This document shows positions 8,372 through 16,986 of a DNA stretch of 64,000 nucleotides, piece after piece. The notes under the pieces are model-generated. The model saw nothing but the letters and a program-made list of their open reading frames with translations, did no database searches and was not told the origin of the DNA. A program made the translations under genes and the position numbers. The stretch is from Brevifilum sp029548365 (GTDB lineage Bacteria > Chloroflexota > Anaerolineae > Anaerolineales > Anaerolineaceae). Positions within the stretch are counted from its first letter, which is position 1. Every line of letters starts with the position of its first letter. The stretch lies in assembly GCA_035376985.1 (NCBI GenBank), contig DAOSSA010000004.1, positions 65,355-129,354 of the forward strand, given 5' to 3'.

Positions 8372-9103
8372 TTATAAATATTGACCGCCATCAACGCGCA
8401 GGAACGCCCCGGTGGTGAAATCACTCTTTATCAAATGAAGGGCATTTTGCACAGCGATTTCGGGGCTTCCCGTGCGTTTGAGCGGGATGTTTTGTTGTGC
8501 ATAGGCTTGCAGGTCGATATGTTCTTTGCCAGCTAAAGGCAGCATGATGCCCAGGCCCAGTGCATTGACGGTGATATCAGGCGCCAGTTCAGCGGCAAAC
8601 ATACGGGTCAATTCGACCAGGGCAATTTTTGTCAACCGGTAAGCAAAATGCGAAGGTTGCGGTTTACGAATTTGGGCGTCCGCAATGTTCAGAACTCTTC
8701 CCTGCCGTGTTTTTGGGAGCTGATTGGCAAAGGCCTGAATAAGCAGGAATGGGGTTTGTAAATTGATGCGAAATTGAGTTTCCCAGGTGTGTAAATCTGT
8801 CTCCAGTCCAGTACTTTTTAGATAAATCGCCGCGTTGTTGATGAGGATGTCCACGCATTGGAAATACTTGAGGGCTTGTGGGAACAGGACCTGGGTGGCG
8901 GAAAGATCGGAAAAATCCGCCTTCAGTGCGACAGCCCTCACCCCGAGATCCTGGGCGATTTGAACGGTTTCTTCTGCTGGAGCGGCTGATCGGTTGTAAT
9001 GGACTACCAGATTCACGCCTTCCCGGGCTAACGCCAGAGCAAATGCGCGCCCCAGCCTGATCCCGCCGCCAGTTACCAGCGCTGTTTTACCTTTCAATTC
9101 CAT
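8372..9103 (-). CDS. PTR1/FolM-like pteridine (dihydromonapterin/dihydrofolate) reductase
   Basis: A 243-residue short-chain reductase with the pteridine-reductase style cofactor loop TGGGIRLGRA (TGxxxRxG) and the HYNRSA motif that selects NADPH. The active site reads NIADAQIRKPQPSHFAYRLTK: Asp stands where most family members have Ser, as in Leishmania PTR1, and Tyr/Lys are intact. DGG near the end is normal. FolM and PTR1 reduce dihydropterins and can also reduce dihydrofolate, so this enzyme might support folate reduction; no dihydrofolate reductase gene is in the window. It overlaps the start of the upstream Lgt-like/FolK fusion gene by 17 bases and so is probably translationally coupled to it. 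Confidence 0.78.
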   Translation of the reverse strand: MELKGKTALVTGGGIRLGRAFALALAREGVNLVVHYNRSAAPAEETVQIAQDLGVRAVALKADFSDLSATQVLFPQALKYFQCVDILINNAAIYLKSTGLETDLHTWETQFRINLQTPFLLIQAFANQLPKTRQGRVLNIADAQIRKPQPSHFAYRLTKIALVELTRMFAAELAPDITVNALGLGIMLPLAGKEHIDLQAYAQQNIPLKRTGSPEIAVQNALHLIKSDFTTGAFLRVDGGQYL

Positions 9104-10328
9104 TTTCCACCTCGTTAATTCGTGTAGCTTTAGCCTGATCGGTTATTTTCTCCAGGATTTCCTGGATGGAAACACCGGTGGCGGGGTGACGAAAGCCAGG
9201 TAACATCTCCGCCAGCGGCATGGCAAGATAACGATATTTTAACATATCCGGGCTGGGAATGTGATGATGGGCTGCCTTAAAAACACAGTCTCCATATGTC
9301 AAAATGTCCAGATCGAGGGCGACCTGAACTTTTTCGCCAGTCTCTCTGCCGAGTTGCTTTTCGATGGCTTTAAGGCGTGCATCCAGCACTGGATAGGGCA
9401 GATTGGTTTCTATTTCAAGAACCTTGTTGTGGAAGGGGTTGACTTCCGGACGACGATGTACATCCTCTGTGAGGTAAGCCCCTGATTTTCGGCGAATGCG
9501 AAATTGGTCTGCAAGCAAATCTTCTGCTTGTGAAAAATTCGATTGAGGGTCGATGTTTGAGCCCATGCTGATGATCACACCGATTTTTCTTTTCCGGGGA
9601 AACGCGCGCACGTAAAGAAGTGCCATTGCACACAGCAGCGAGCCAAAGGCGATTAACTGGTAGAAATCAAATTGACCCAGCAGAAATTTCTCTGCGTTGA
9701 AAGCCCGTGTAAACAAGGTGATTACTGCGATGCCGGCAATTGCAGCGCTGAACAGGACCCCGTTGTGCATGAATCCGGTTGTCTTCAGCCACCTGGTGCG
9801 AATCAGCAGGGCTAGCGTTAAAACTGCTCCGAGGATGAAGCCGTATAACTGAACCGGATGCCTGGTGGCATTCCACAAAGAAATACCCCATGGCATCTGT
9901 GTTGGGATTCCATACGCGCTTCCATTGGCAAAGTTCGCCAGATGGATGCCCATAAAAATTAACAGGCAGAAGGGGGTTAGCGCGTCCAAAGTGGGCCAGA
10001 GCGGCAGGTGTTTTCTTTGCGCCAGGATGATGAGCGTCAATATACCGACCAAGATGCCAAAGCTGGCATCCAGCATCGAGGGGGATAACGAGAACAGGCT
10101 GAGAGGATTAATGGTCATTATCGATGGGTTTTTAAGCATGAACCCAAGCCGGGCGCCTAGGATGCCTGCGATCAACCCGATCAGGATACCATTTTCGATG
10201 GCTTCGGTGTGGGTGCCAATGTTTGTTGAAAATTTTCCTGTCAGGAAAGAGCCGATGAAAAAACTCAGCAAGAGAATGAAGCTCGCAGCCTGGATGGCGA
10301 GGGGGCCAATGTTGATAATCGGAAACAT
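9087..10328 (-). CDS. folK: Fusion: divergent Lgt-like membrane domain + FolK (HPPK)
   Basis: Residues 1 to about 240 form a polytopic domain resembling prolipoprotein diacylglyceryl transferase. It contains ANFANGSAYG (Lgt: NFINGELWG) and RHPVQLYGF (Lgt: RHPSQLYE). However, the HGG motif is SFG and the Arg before the NF motif is not conserved, so lipoprotein-modifying activity is doubtful. From about residue 245 a complete 6-hydroxymethyl-dihydropterin pyrophosphokinase follows: GVIISMGSNIDP, NPFHNKVLEIET and the magnesium motif ALDLDILTYGD. ATG 10328 is preferred, four bases after the tlpA stop with aggac upstream; an in-frame GTG at 10343 would overlap tlpA. The gene overlaps the PTR1-like gene by 17 bases. 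Confidence 0.85.
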   Translation of the reverse strand: MFPIINIGPLAIQAASFILLLSFFIGSFLTGKFSTNIGTHTEAIENGILIGLIAGILGARLGFMLKNPSIMTINPLSLFSLSPSMLDASFGILVGILTLIILAQRKHLPLWPTLDALTPFCLLIFMGIHLANFANGSAYGIPTQMPWGISLWNATRHPVQLYGFILGAVLTLALLIRTRWLKTTGFMHNGVLFSAAIAGIAVITLFTRAFNAEKFLLGQFDFYQLIAFGSLLCAMALLYVRAFPRKRKIGVIISMGSNIDPQSNFSQAEDLLADQFRIRRKSGAYLTEDVHRRPEVNPFHNKVLEIETNLPYPVLDARLKAIEKQLGRETGEKVQVALDLDILTYGDCVFKAAHHHIPSPDMLKYRYLAMPLAEMLPGFRHPATGVSIQEILEKITDQAKATRINEVENGIER

Positions 10329-10332
10329 AGTT

Positions 10333-10890
10333 TTAGTCCTCACCCTGCGTGAACAGCGATTCCAGGCGGACGCGCAATAATCCCTCAGTGAGCCCTGAAC
10401 CTATGATTACGTCTGATATGTTTCCATCAGGATTAACCAGGATTGAGGTTGGAACAGCTCGCATTTGGTATGCATTGGCGACAGCTCCATCCGGGTCTAA
10501 TAACATGGTGAAGGTATACGCCTGGGATTGGAAATAGGCTTTGGCTTCAGAAAGGTTGTCTTGATTTGTGGTGTTGACTGCTAAAATTGCAAAGCCCTGT
10601 GGGGCGTAATCCCGGTAGACCGCCTCTAACCCCGGCAGGGTAGACTTGCACACCGAGCACCACGAAGCCCAAAATATGATTAATACCGGAGCACCCTGGT
10701 AATTCGCCAATGTATGGATATCGCCCTGAGGAGTGGTCAGGTTGAAAGGTGGTGCAAAGAACCCCCTGTGTGGCGCAGTTTGGAGCCCATCAGCGTGTAC
10801 GATAGGGAAAAAGACCGGTGTGAAGATGATCCATGCCAGGCTGAAGAGAGTAATTGTGATCGCGATAGAAATAAATAGTTTCTTGTTCAC
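10333..10890 (-). CDS. Membrane-anchored TlpA/ResA-like thioredoxin
   Basis: A 185-residue thiol-disulfide protein. The N-terminal hydrophobic segment (VNKKLFISIAITITLFSLAW) anchors it facing outward. A TlpA-type domain follows, with FNLTTPQGDIHTLANYQGAPV, the redox motif FWASWCSVCK (WCxxC), and the cis-Pro loop AVPTSILVNPDG. I chose GTG 10890, which has aaggaat upstream; a further upstream ATG would add 22 polar residues before the anchor and has no better signal. Such proteins keep cysteines of exported proteins or cytochrome c reduced. It is the first gene of a three-gene run with the Lgt-like/FolK fusion and PTR1-like gene. Confidence 0.88.
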   Translation of the reverse strand: MNKKLFISIAITITLFSLAWIIFTPVFFPIVHADGLQTAPHRGFFAPPFNLTTPQGDIHTLANYQGAPVLIIFWASWCSVCKSTLPGLEAVYRDYAPQGFAILAVNTTNQDNLSEAKAYFQSQAYTFTMLLDPDGAVANAYQMRAVPTSILVNPDGNISDVIIGSGLTEGLLRVRLESLFTQGED

Positions 10891-11060
10891 AGATTCCTTA
10901 CGGTCAATCAGAGCTAATAAATAATAGCAGAGTGACTTAAACTGATGAATCAGCACCTGTTTTTTGATGGTTACAACATGAATATTACCCCAATTCGCCG
11001 CTAACCTGTAGGCTGATTAAGCGTCAACCTGATCGAGAGGTAGGGTAATGAAGGTGAACA

Positions 11061-11069
11061 TGGTAAAAT
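11061..11069 (+). promoter_or_regulatory. Probable extended -10 promoter (TGGTAAAAT) for tkt
   Basis: TGG directly before TAAAAT forms an extended -10 element 33 bases before the tkt start. A similar TGGTATAAT precedes ftsH in this window. No clear -35 box. Confidence 0.5.
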
Positions 11070-11101
11070 AAACCAATGGAATTTGGAAAGGATATTTTAT
11101 A

Positions 11102-13102
11102 ATGAGTCATAAAGCAGTCGTCGAAAAAGCAATAAATACGATTAAGTTTTTATCGGTTGATGGAATTCAAACCGCCAAATCAGGACATCCTGGTTTACCG
11201 ATGGGGACAGCGGGTATTGGGTATGCTGTTTTCATGCATTGTTTGAAGTTCAACCCTAAAAATCCCGCCTGGTTCAATCGTGATCGGTTCATACTTTCGG
11301 GCGGCCATGGTTCGATGCTGGTGTACAGCTTATTGCACCTGACCGGGTACGAACTACCCTTGGAGGAACTGAAGAATTTCAGGCAATGGGGTAGCATCAC
11401 CCCGGGTCACCCGGAATATGGAATGACACCGGGTGTTGAGGTGACCACCGGCCCGCTCGGGCAGGGTTTTGCCAACGGCGTCGGTATGGCGATTGCCGAG
11501 GCGCACCTGGCGGCAGAATTTAACCGCCCTGGTTACAAGATGGTTGACCATCATGTGTATGCTATCGTAACCGATGGTGATTTAATGGAAGGGGTTGCTT
11601 CTGAAAGCGCTTCGCTGGCTGGGCACCTTAAACTGGGTAAGTTGATCTATTTTTATGATGACAACCGCATCTCGATCGATGGCTCTACCGATTTGGCTTT
11701 TACCGAAGACCGCGCAAAACGGTTTGAAGCTTATGGCTGGCACGTATCTCATGTGAATGATTCTTTTGATATTGACGCACTGGTACAAGCGGTGGAAGCG
11801 GCTAAAGCTGAAACCAGGCCTTCGCTGATCATTGTGCGCACCAAAATTGGGCAGGGCTTGCCAACCGTAGAGGGAACTGCAGGCGCCCACGGCAACCCAC
11901 CCGGGTGGGATGAGATTGATCAGGCCAAACAAAACGTTGGATGGCCAACCGAGCCGAGGTTTTTTATCCCCGATGATGTTCGGGACCACTTCCAGTCCAA
12001 GATTATCGAAGGTCGGGGACTGGAAACAACCTGGGAGGAGCAATTTGCGCAATACCATCTCGCCTATCCTGAGCTGGCAGTCGAGTTACGCCGGCGTATC
12101 GCGGGGATATTGCCAGATGATTGGGAAGATGCACTCCCGAGCTTTGAGCCAAACGAAAAGGGCATGGCAACGCGTTCTGCTTCAGGCAAGGTGATTAACG
12201 CTCTGGCGGGTGTGCTGCCGGAATTAATGGGCGGATCAGCTGACCTGGCGCCTTCAAACATGACCTGGATTGACGGCGAGCGGGATTTCCAGGCTGAGTA
12301 CCCTGAGGGGCGAAATATCCATTTCGGTGTGCGGGAGCATGGTATGGGCGCGATTGTTAACGGAATGGCAGTGCATGGTGGGCTTCTGCCCTATGGTGGC
12401 ACGTTCCTGGTCTTTGCCGATTATATGCGGGGTGCGATCCGGTTATCCGCTTTGTCGGCGTATCACTCGATCTGGGTATTAACACACGATTCGATTGGTG
12501 TGGGCGAAGACGGTCCCACGCATCAACCTGTAGAGCATCTCACCAGTTTGCGCTTGATTCCGGGTTTGACCACAATCCGACCTTCAGATGCCAACGAAAC
12601 AGCGCAGGCCTGGCGCTTTGCGATCCAGCACAAGGGGCCTGTTGCCCTGGTGCTGACGCGACAAAATACCGCCACCATCGACCGTCAGCTTTACACTGAT
12701 GCAGAAGAATTGAGCAAAGGAGCGTATGTATTGGCGGATTTTGGAGGTGAAATCCCCGAACTGATCCTGATGGCATCCGGTTCAGAAGTTAATCTGATTC
12801 TTAAAGCCGCCGATAAGCTGGCAGCAGAGGGTTTGAGCGTGCGGGTAATATCCTTCCCATCCTGGGAGCTGTTTGAAAAACAGGATCAGGACTACAGGGA
12901 CCGTGTTATCCCGCCGTTTGTGAAGAAACGCCTGGCGGTCGAGGCTGGCACGACTCTGGGCTGGGAGCGCTGGGTTGGTGATGAAGGGCTGGTGATTGGT
13001 ATTGATCAATTTGGTGCTTCAGCGCCTTTACCGGTTGTGATGGAAAAATACGGTCTGTCCGTCGCCAACATCACAAAGACAGCGTTGAAATTGTGCCAGT
13101 AA
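11102..13102 (+). CDS. tkt: Transketolase
   Basis: Thiamine-diphosphate enzyme of the non-oxidative pentose phosphate pathway, transferring two-carbon units between ketoses and aldoses. The 666-residue length is standard. Visible motifs are TAKSGHPGLPMGTAG, the cofactor motif TDGDLMEGVASESASLAGHLKLGKLIYFYDDNRISIDG (GDG...N), GAHGNP, the second-domain HFGVREHGMGAI with the catalytic Glu, and THDSIGVGEDGPTHQPVEHL. The start follows aaagga and lies below an extended -10 promoter. rpiB and tal-pgi follow closely on the same strand, so three pentose phosphate steps and one glycolytic step are made together. Confidence 0.97.
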   Translation: MSHKAVVEKAINTIKFLSVDGIQTAKSGHPGLPMGTAGIGYAVFMHCLKFNPKNPAWFNRDRFILSGGHGSMLVYSLLHLTGYELPLEELKNFRQWGSITPGHPEYGMTPGVEVTTGPLGQGFANGVGMAIAEAHLAAEFNRPGYKMVDHHVYAIVTDGDLMEGVASESASLAGHLKLGKLIYFYDDNRISIDGSTDLAFTEDRAKRFEAYGWHVSHVNDSFDIDALVQAVEAAKAETRPSLIIVRTKIGQGLPTVEGTAGAHGNPPGWDEIDQAKQNVGWPTEPRFFIPDDVRDHFQSKIIEGRGLETTWEEQFAQYHLAYPELAVELRRRIAGILPDDWEDALPSFEPNEKGMATRSASGKVINALAGVLPELMGGSADLAPSNMTWIDGERDFQAEYPEGRNIHFGVREHGMGAIVNGMAVHGGLLPYGGTFLVFADYMRGAIRLSALSAYHSIWVLTHDSIGVGEDGPTHQPVEHLTSLRLIPGLTTIRPSDANETAQAWRFAIQHKGPVALVLTRQNTATIDRQLYTDAEELSKGAYVLADFGGEIPELILMASGSEVNLILKAADKLAAEGLSVRVISFPSWELFEKQDQDYRDRVIPPFVKKRLAVEAGTTLGWERWVGDEGLVIGIDQFGASAPLPVVMEKYGLSVANITKTALKLCQ

Positions 13103-13152
13103 AAATTTCTATTTAAAAGCCGAATCCGGAAAGATGACAGGAGAGCGTTCAA

Positions 13153-13614
13153 ATGAAAATCGCTGTTGCTGCTGACCATGCGGGCTACCCGCTTAAAGAC
13201 ACTATCATTGAGGTTGTGCGAACCTGCGGTCATATCCCGATTGATTTGGGAACAAATTCGACAGAAAGCGTGGACTATCCCGATTATGCTGAAAAGGCTG
13301 GAAACGCGCTTGTCGACGGCACTGCAGACCGGGCGATTGTGATCTGCGGTTCCGGCGTGGGGGCGTGTATTGCCGGGAACAAGATCGTTGGTGTGTATGC
13401 CTGTTTATGCCATGATACCTATTCTGCTTCCCAGGGCGTAGAACATGATCAAATGAACATGTTGTGTTTGGGCGCAAGGATTGTCGGCTCTGAACTCGCC
13501 AAGCAAATTGTTGTAGCTTTCCTGGGCGCCAGTCCGTCGGATGATGCCCGCCACCTGCGCAGGGTAGGAAAGATCAAGCTGATTGAAAAACGGCAATTGT
13601 CTGGAGAAGTATAA
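13153..13614 (+). CDS. rpiB: Ribose-5-phosphate isomerase B
   Basis: Interconverts ribose 5-phosphate and ribulose 5-phosphate. The 153-residue protein begins MKIAVAADHAGYPLK with the substrate-binding DHAG motif. It carries the catalytic cysteine in ICGSGVGACIAGNK and the HD and R residues expected in CLCHDTYSASQGVEHDQMN. The ribosome-binding site is caggagag. Its stop codon abuts the ATG of tal-pgi with no gap, so the two are translationally coupled. A RpiB acting on other sugar phosphates (allose, galactose) is possible in principle, but the neighbours argue for the pentose phosphate role. Confidence 0.95.
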   Translation: MKIAVAADHAGYPLKDTIIEVVRTCGHIPIDLGTNSTESVDYPDYAEKAGNALVDGTADRAIVICGSGVGACIAGNKIVGVYACLCHDTYSASQGVEHDQMNMLCLGARIVGSELAKQIVVAFLGASPSDDARHLRRVGKIKLIEKRQLSGEV

Positions 13615-16383
13615 ATGAGCAAGGTTATCCAATTATCTTTACTGGGTCAATCGATCTGGTACGATAATCTCAAACGTTCATTAATCAAAGACGGCACAAT
13701 TGCCGGCATGATCGAGCGGCGCGAGATCCTGGGGATAACTTCCAATCCGAGCATATTTGAAAAAGCAATTATCAGCGATACGGATTACCAGGCAGATTTA
13801 CAATTAATGGCCTGGGCTGGCCTGAACGCTGAAGAAATTTTTTACCGCCTGGCGATTCAAGATATCCAGGATGCGGCAGATCTCTTCAAACCGTATTATG
13901 AAGCCAGTAACGGCGCAGACGGGTTTGTGAGCCTGGAAGTCAACCCCAAACTGGCGGATGACACCCAGGGCACGATCGATGAGGCCATGTGGTTATGGCA
14001 GGAGGTCAATCGGCCCAACCTGATGGTTAAAATTCCAGCGACCAGGGCAGGTTTACCGGCCATTACAGAAGTAATTGCGGCTGGGATCAACGTGAATGTG
14101 ACGCTGATTTTTTCGCGCATACGTTATCGTGAGGTGATGGATGCCTATCTTTCCGGCCTTGAAAAACGTCTTCAGCAGGGCGGGGATATTTCACAGATTA
14201 ATTCTGTAGCCTCTTTTTTTGTTTCGCGATTTGATTCTAACGCGGATGCGCGTTTGGAGCGGATCATTCAATCTGGCGGCAAACCGGCAGAGCAGGCCGC
14301 AGCGTTGAAAGGCAAACTGGCAGTAGACAATACCCGCCTGGCGTACCAGGACTACCTCCAGTTTTTTGATTCACCGCGATTTGCGGCTCTGGCAAAAGCG
14401 GGCGCACGCAAACAACGCCCTCTTTGGGCTTCAACAAGCACAAAAAACCCGGATTACAACGACATTATGTATGTCGATGAGCTGGTCGCTGAAAACTCGA
14501 TTAATACCGTCCCCCCGGAGACTTTGCTGGCGTACTTAGAGCATGGCATTCCGAAACTCAGGATCGAAGAGGATTTGAGCCGAGCGGAATCTGATTTTAT
14601 TCAACTGGCCGAACTGGGGATATCCATTGATGAGATCACCCAGGAACTTGAGGATGACGGTGTGTGGAAATTTGCTGAATCCTTTGAAGGTTTACTGAAG
14701 GTGATTGAATCGCAGCGAAAAGCGTTTGTGAAAGGACTTGGCAGTGTAGCCGACAGAGTCAGTGAGAAGGTCAAGCAACTCAAGCAGGAAGATTATATCG
14801 CACGCTTGTTTCGAAACGATCCAACATTGTGGACAATGACTTCAGAGGGGCAAATAACGGTTCAAACTCGGCTAGGCTGGCGCGATCTGCCCGGTGTAAG
14901 CCAGGCTCTGATTCCAAAACTTGAAGAGTTTTCAATTGATTGCCTTTCTGCAGGTTTCACTCGGGTGTTGGTTATCGGTATGGGTGGTTCTTCGTTGGCA
15001 CCTGAAATCATGGCATTGATTCTGGGCGGCTTAAGCGAGGGTATGGATGTTAAGATCATCGATTCAACGCTGCCAGAACAGATCCATGAAATTGAAAAAT
15101 GGGTCGATTATTCACAAACTTTGTTTATCCTTGCCAGCAAATCGGGGACGACCAACGAGCCTTTGGCGCTTTATGGCTATTTCCGGGAGAAGGCTGAAAG
15201 GGCGCTGGGGAACACCTGGGCAGCGCACTTCATCGCGATCACGGACCCGGGCAGCTATCTGGCAGAATTGGGCGAAGGTCTCGGTTTCAGAGCGGTTTTT
15301 ACAGCCGACTCTAACGTCGGCGGACGGTACTCAGCATTGACCCATTTTGGCCTGGTGCCTGCAGCCTTATTAGGCATTGATTTACACAGGTTCCTTTCAC
15401 GGGCACAAACAATGGCAGAACGCTGTTCACCAGCGACGCCAATAGCACTCAACCCTGGTGCGTTGCTGGGTGTGATTTTGGGCGTTAGTGCAATGCAGGG
15501 GCAGGATAAATTAACCCTGTTAACAGATGAAGCCATTGCCCCGATTGGCGCCTGGCTGGAGCAGTTAATTGCTGAAAGCAGCGGAAAAGAGGGTCGGGGG
15601 ATTGTACCTATCGTAGATGAACCACAGATTGATGCTATAGATTACGCGAAAGATCGCATATTTGTCTACCTGAGGGCCTGTGGCGAGCAGGATGATTTTG
15701 TGAAAGCGCTGGAGGATGCAGGTCATGTGGTTGTGGTTATGCAATGGGCTGATCTTTACGACCTGGCTGCCCATTTTTATTGCTGGGAATTTGCCACCGC
15801 AGTCGTTTGCAGCCTGATGGCGGTTAACGCCTTTGATCAACCCGATGTGCAGGATAGCAAAGACCGCACCAAACAAAAGCTGGCAGCCGTTAGGGAAAAA
15901 GGAGTGCTGGAAGAACCTGATCCAGATTGGGCTCGGGAGGGTGTGAAAATCTACGGACAGCCCTTTGTAGACCTTGAAGCATGTGATAGCTTGCAGGCAG
16001 TAATCGAATCTTTCGCTGCGCTGGCTGAACCTGGCGATTATATTGCAATCAATGCCTTCCTGCCGCTTAACGTCCACAACCATGAGCGCTTAACTGCGCT
16101 GAGGGCGCGCATCCTGGCCCAGACCGGGTGCGCCACCATCCTCGGGTTTGGCCCCCGCTTTCTGCACTCCACAGGTCAACTGCACAAGGGCGGCCCTAAC
16201 ACCGGGGTGTTCTTGCAGATCACTCAGGATAATGCCATTGACTTCGAGATACCGGGAGAAAGTTATTCCTTCGGGGTACTGGCTCGAGCCCAGGCGTTGG
16301 GCGATTTTGAGGCGCTTCTTTCGGGAAACCGGCGAGCCGTTCGGATTCATTTGCCTGCGGGAGACCCTCTGACATTTGTGTAA
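13615..16383 (+). CDS. tal-pgi: Bifunctional transaldolase / glucose-6-phosphate isomerase
   Basis: A natural fusion of two sugar-phosphate enzymes, 922 residues long. Residues 1 to about 365 are transaldolase: LGQSIWYDNL, ILGITSNPSIFEKAI and the Schiff-base Lys139 in NLMVKIPATRAGLPAI. From about 385 onward is phosphoglucose isomerase, with SIS-domain motifs VIGMGGSSLAPEI and ILASKSGTTNEPLALYGYF and the C-terminal segment with LHKGGPNTGVFLQIT. The fusion is known in several bacterial groups. Joining the two enzymes links the pentose phosphate shunt (erythrose 4-phosphate, fructose 6-phosphate) directly to glucose 6-phosphate. It directly follows rpiB. Confidence 0.95.
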   Translation: MSKVIQLSLLGQSIWYDNLKRSLIKDGTIAGMIERREILGITSNPSIFEKAIISDTDYQADLQLMAWAGLNAEEIFYRLAIQDIQDAADLFKPYYEASNGADGFVSLEVNPKLADDTQGTIDEAMWLWQEVNRPNLMVKIPATRAGLPAITEVIAAGINVNVTLIFSRIRYREVMDAYLSGLEKRLQQGGDISQINSVASFFVSRFDSNADARLERIIQSGGKPAEQAAALKGKLAVDNTRLAYQDYLQFFDSPRFAALAKAGARKQRPLWASTSTKNPDYNDIMYVDELVAENSINTVPPETLLAYLEHGIPKLRIEEDLSRAESDFIQLAELGISIDEITQELEDDGVWKFAESFEGLLKVIESQRKAFVKGLGSVADRVSEKVKQLKQEDYIARLFRNDPTLWTMTSEGQITVQTRLGWRDLPGVSQALIPKLEEFSIDCLSAGFTRVLVIGMGGSSLAPEIMALILGGLSEGMDVKIIDSTLPEQIHEIEKWVDYSQTLFILASKSGTTNEPLALYGYFREKAERALGNTWAAHFIAITDPGSYLAELGEGLGFRAVFTADSNVGGRYSALTHFGLVPAALLGIDLHRFLSRAQTMAERCSPATPIALNPGALLGVILGVSAMQGQDKLTLLTDEAIAPIGAWLEQLIAESSGKEGRGIVPIVDEPQIDAIDYAKDRIFVYLRACGEQDDFVKALEDAGHVVVVMQWADLYDLAAHFYCWEFATAVVCSLMAVNAFDQPDVQDSKDRTKQKLAAVREKGVLEEPDPDWAREGVKIYGQPFVDLEACDSLQAVIESFAALAEPGDYIAINAFLPLNVHNHERLTALRARILAQTGCATILGFGPRFLHSTGQLHKGGPNTGVFLQITQDNAIDFEIPGESYSFGVLARAQALGDFEALLSGNRRAVRIHLPAGDPLTFV

Positions 16384-16439
16384 CGTTGTTCCAATGATTC
16401 AATCAAGAACCTGAGGGAGAACTTGCCGGGAGGAAAATT

Positions 16440-16469
16440 TTGTGATTAATCTCGACCATCATGTATAAT
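16440..16469 (+). promoter_or_regulatory. Promoter TTGTGA-18-TATAAT upstream of ruvX
   Basis: TTGTGA at 16440-16445 and TATAAT at 16464-16469 are separated by 18 bases. They lie about 70 bases before the ruvX start, in the only sizeable gap after tal-pgi. Confidence 0.65.
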
Positions 16470-16536
16470 TTTCAAGTATCAGGTTATGGTTTCTATTATT
16501 CGTGTTTGAATACTCCAAGAAGAAATTGATTGTGTG

Positions 16537-16986
16537 ATGAAAATACTGGCGATTGACCCCGGTGAAAAAAGAATTGGCGTGGCGATCAGTGATCCAACCT
16601 GCACGCTTGCGCGACCGCTGTGCGTGATTAAACATCAATCCCGGGAATCAAGCGCAGAAAAAATTGCGGCAATTGCTATGGAAGAGGGCGTGGTAATGAT
16701 TGTCGTCGGGCAGGCGCTGAACGCGAATGGAGAAATTGGCCCCCAGGCACGAAAATCTCAGCGTTTAGCGGATTGTTTGCGAACGAAGACGGACAGTGAA
16801 ATTGTTATGTGGGATGAAAGTGGAACAACCCAGGCTGCCCGCCAAAGCAGGATTGACCTAGGTGTTTCCAGAAAAAAACGCCGGGGCCATTTAGATGACC
16901 TGGCAGCCAGTATTTTGTTACAGGACTATTTAATTGCGAATGAAGTCAACATCAAAGGATTACAAGTGGATGATGAGCAGTCGTAA
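16537..16986 (+). CDS. ruvX: RuvX/YqgF-type putative Holliday junction nuclease
   Basis: A 149-residue RNase H-fold protein. Visible motifs are MKILAIDPGEKRIGVAISD with the first catalytic Asp, VGQALNANGEIGPQA, WDESGTTQAARQS and DDLAASILLQDYL with the last acidic residues. YqgF proteins have been implicated in Holliday junction resolution and in 16S rRNA processing. The usual Glu-Arg pair after WDE is changed to Ser-Gly in WDESGTT (commonly WDERLTT), so substrate contacts may differ. ATG 16537 was chosen; GTG 16534 directly before it would add one residue. The 3' end overlaps mltG. Confidence 0.87.
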   Translation: MKILAIDPGEKRIGVAISDPTCTLARPLCVIKHQSRESSAEKIAAIAMEEGVVMIVVGQALNANGEIGPQARKSQRLADCLRTKTDSEIVMWDESGTTQAARQSRIDLGVSRKKRRGHLDDLAASILLQDYLIANEVNIKGLQVDDEQS

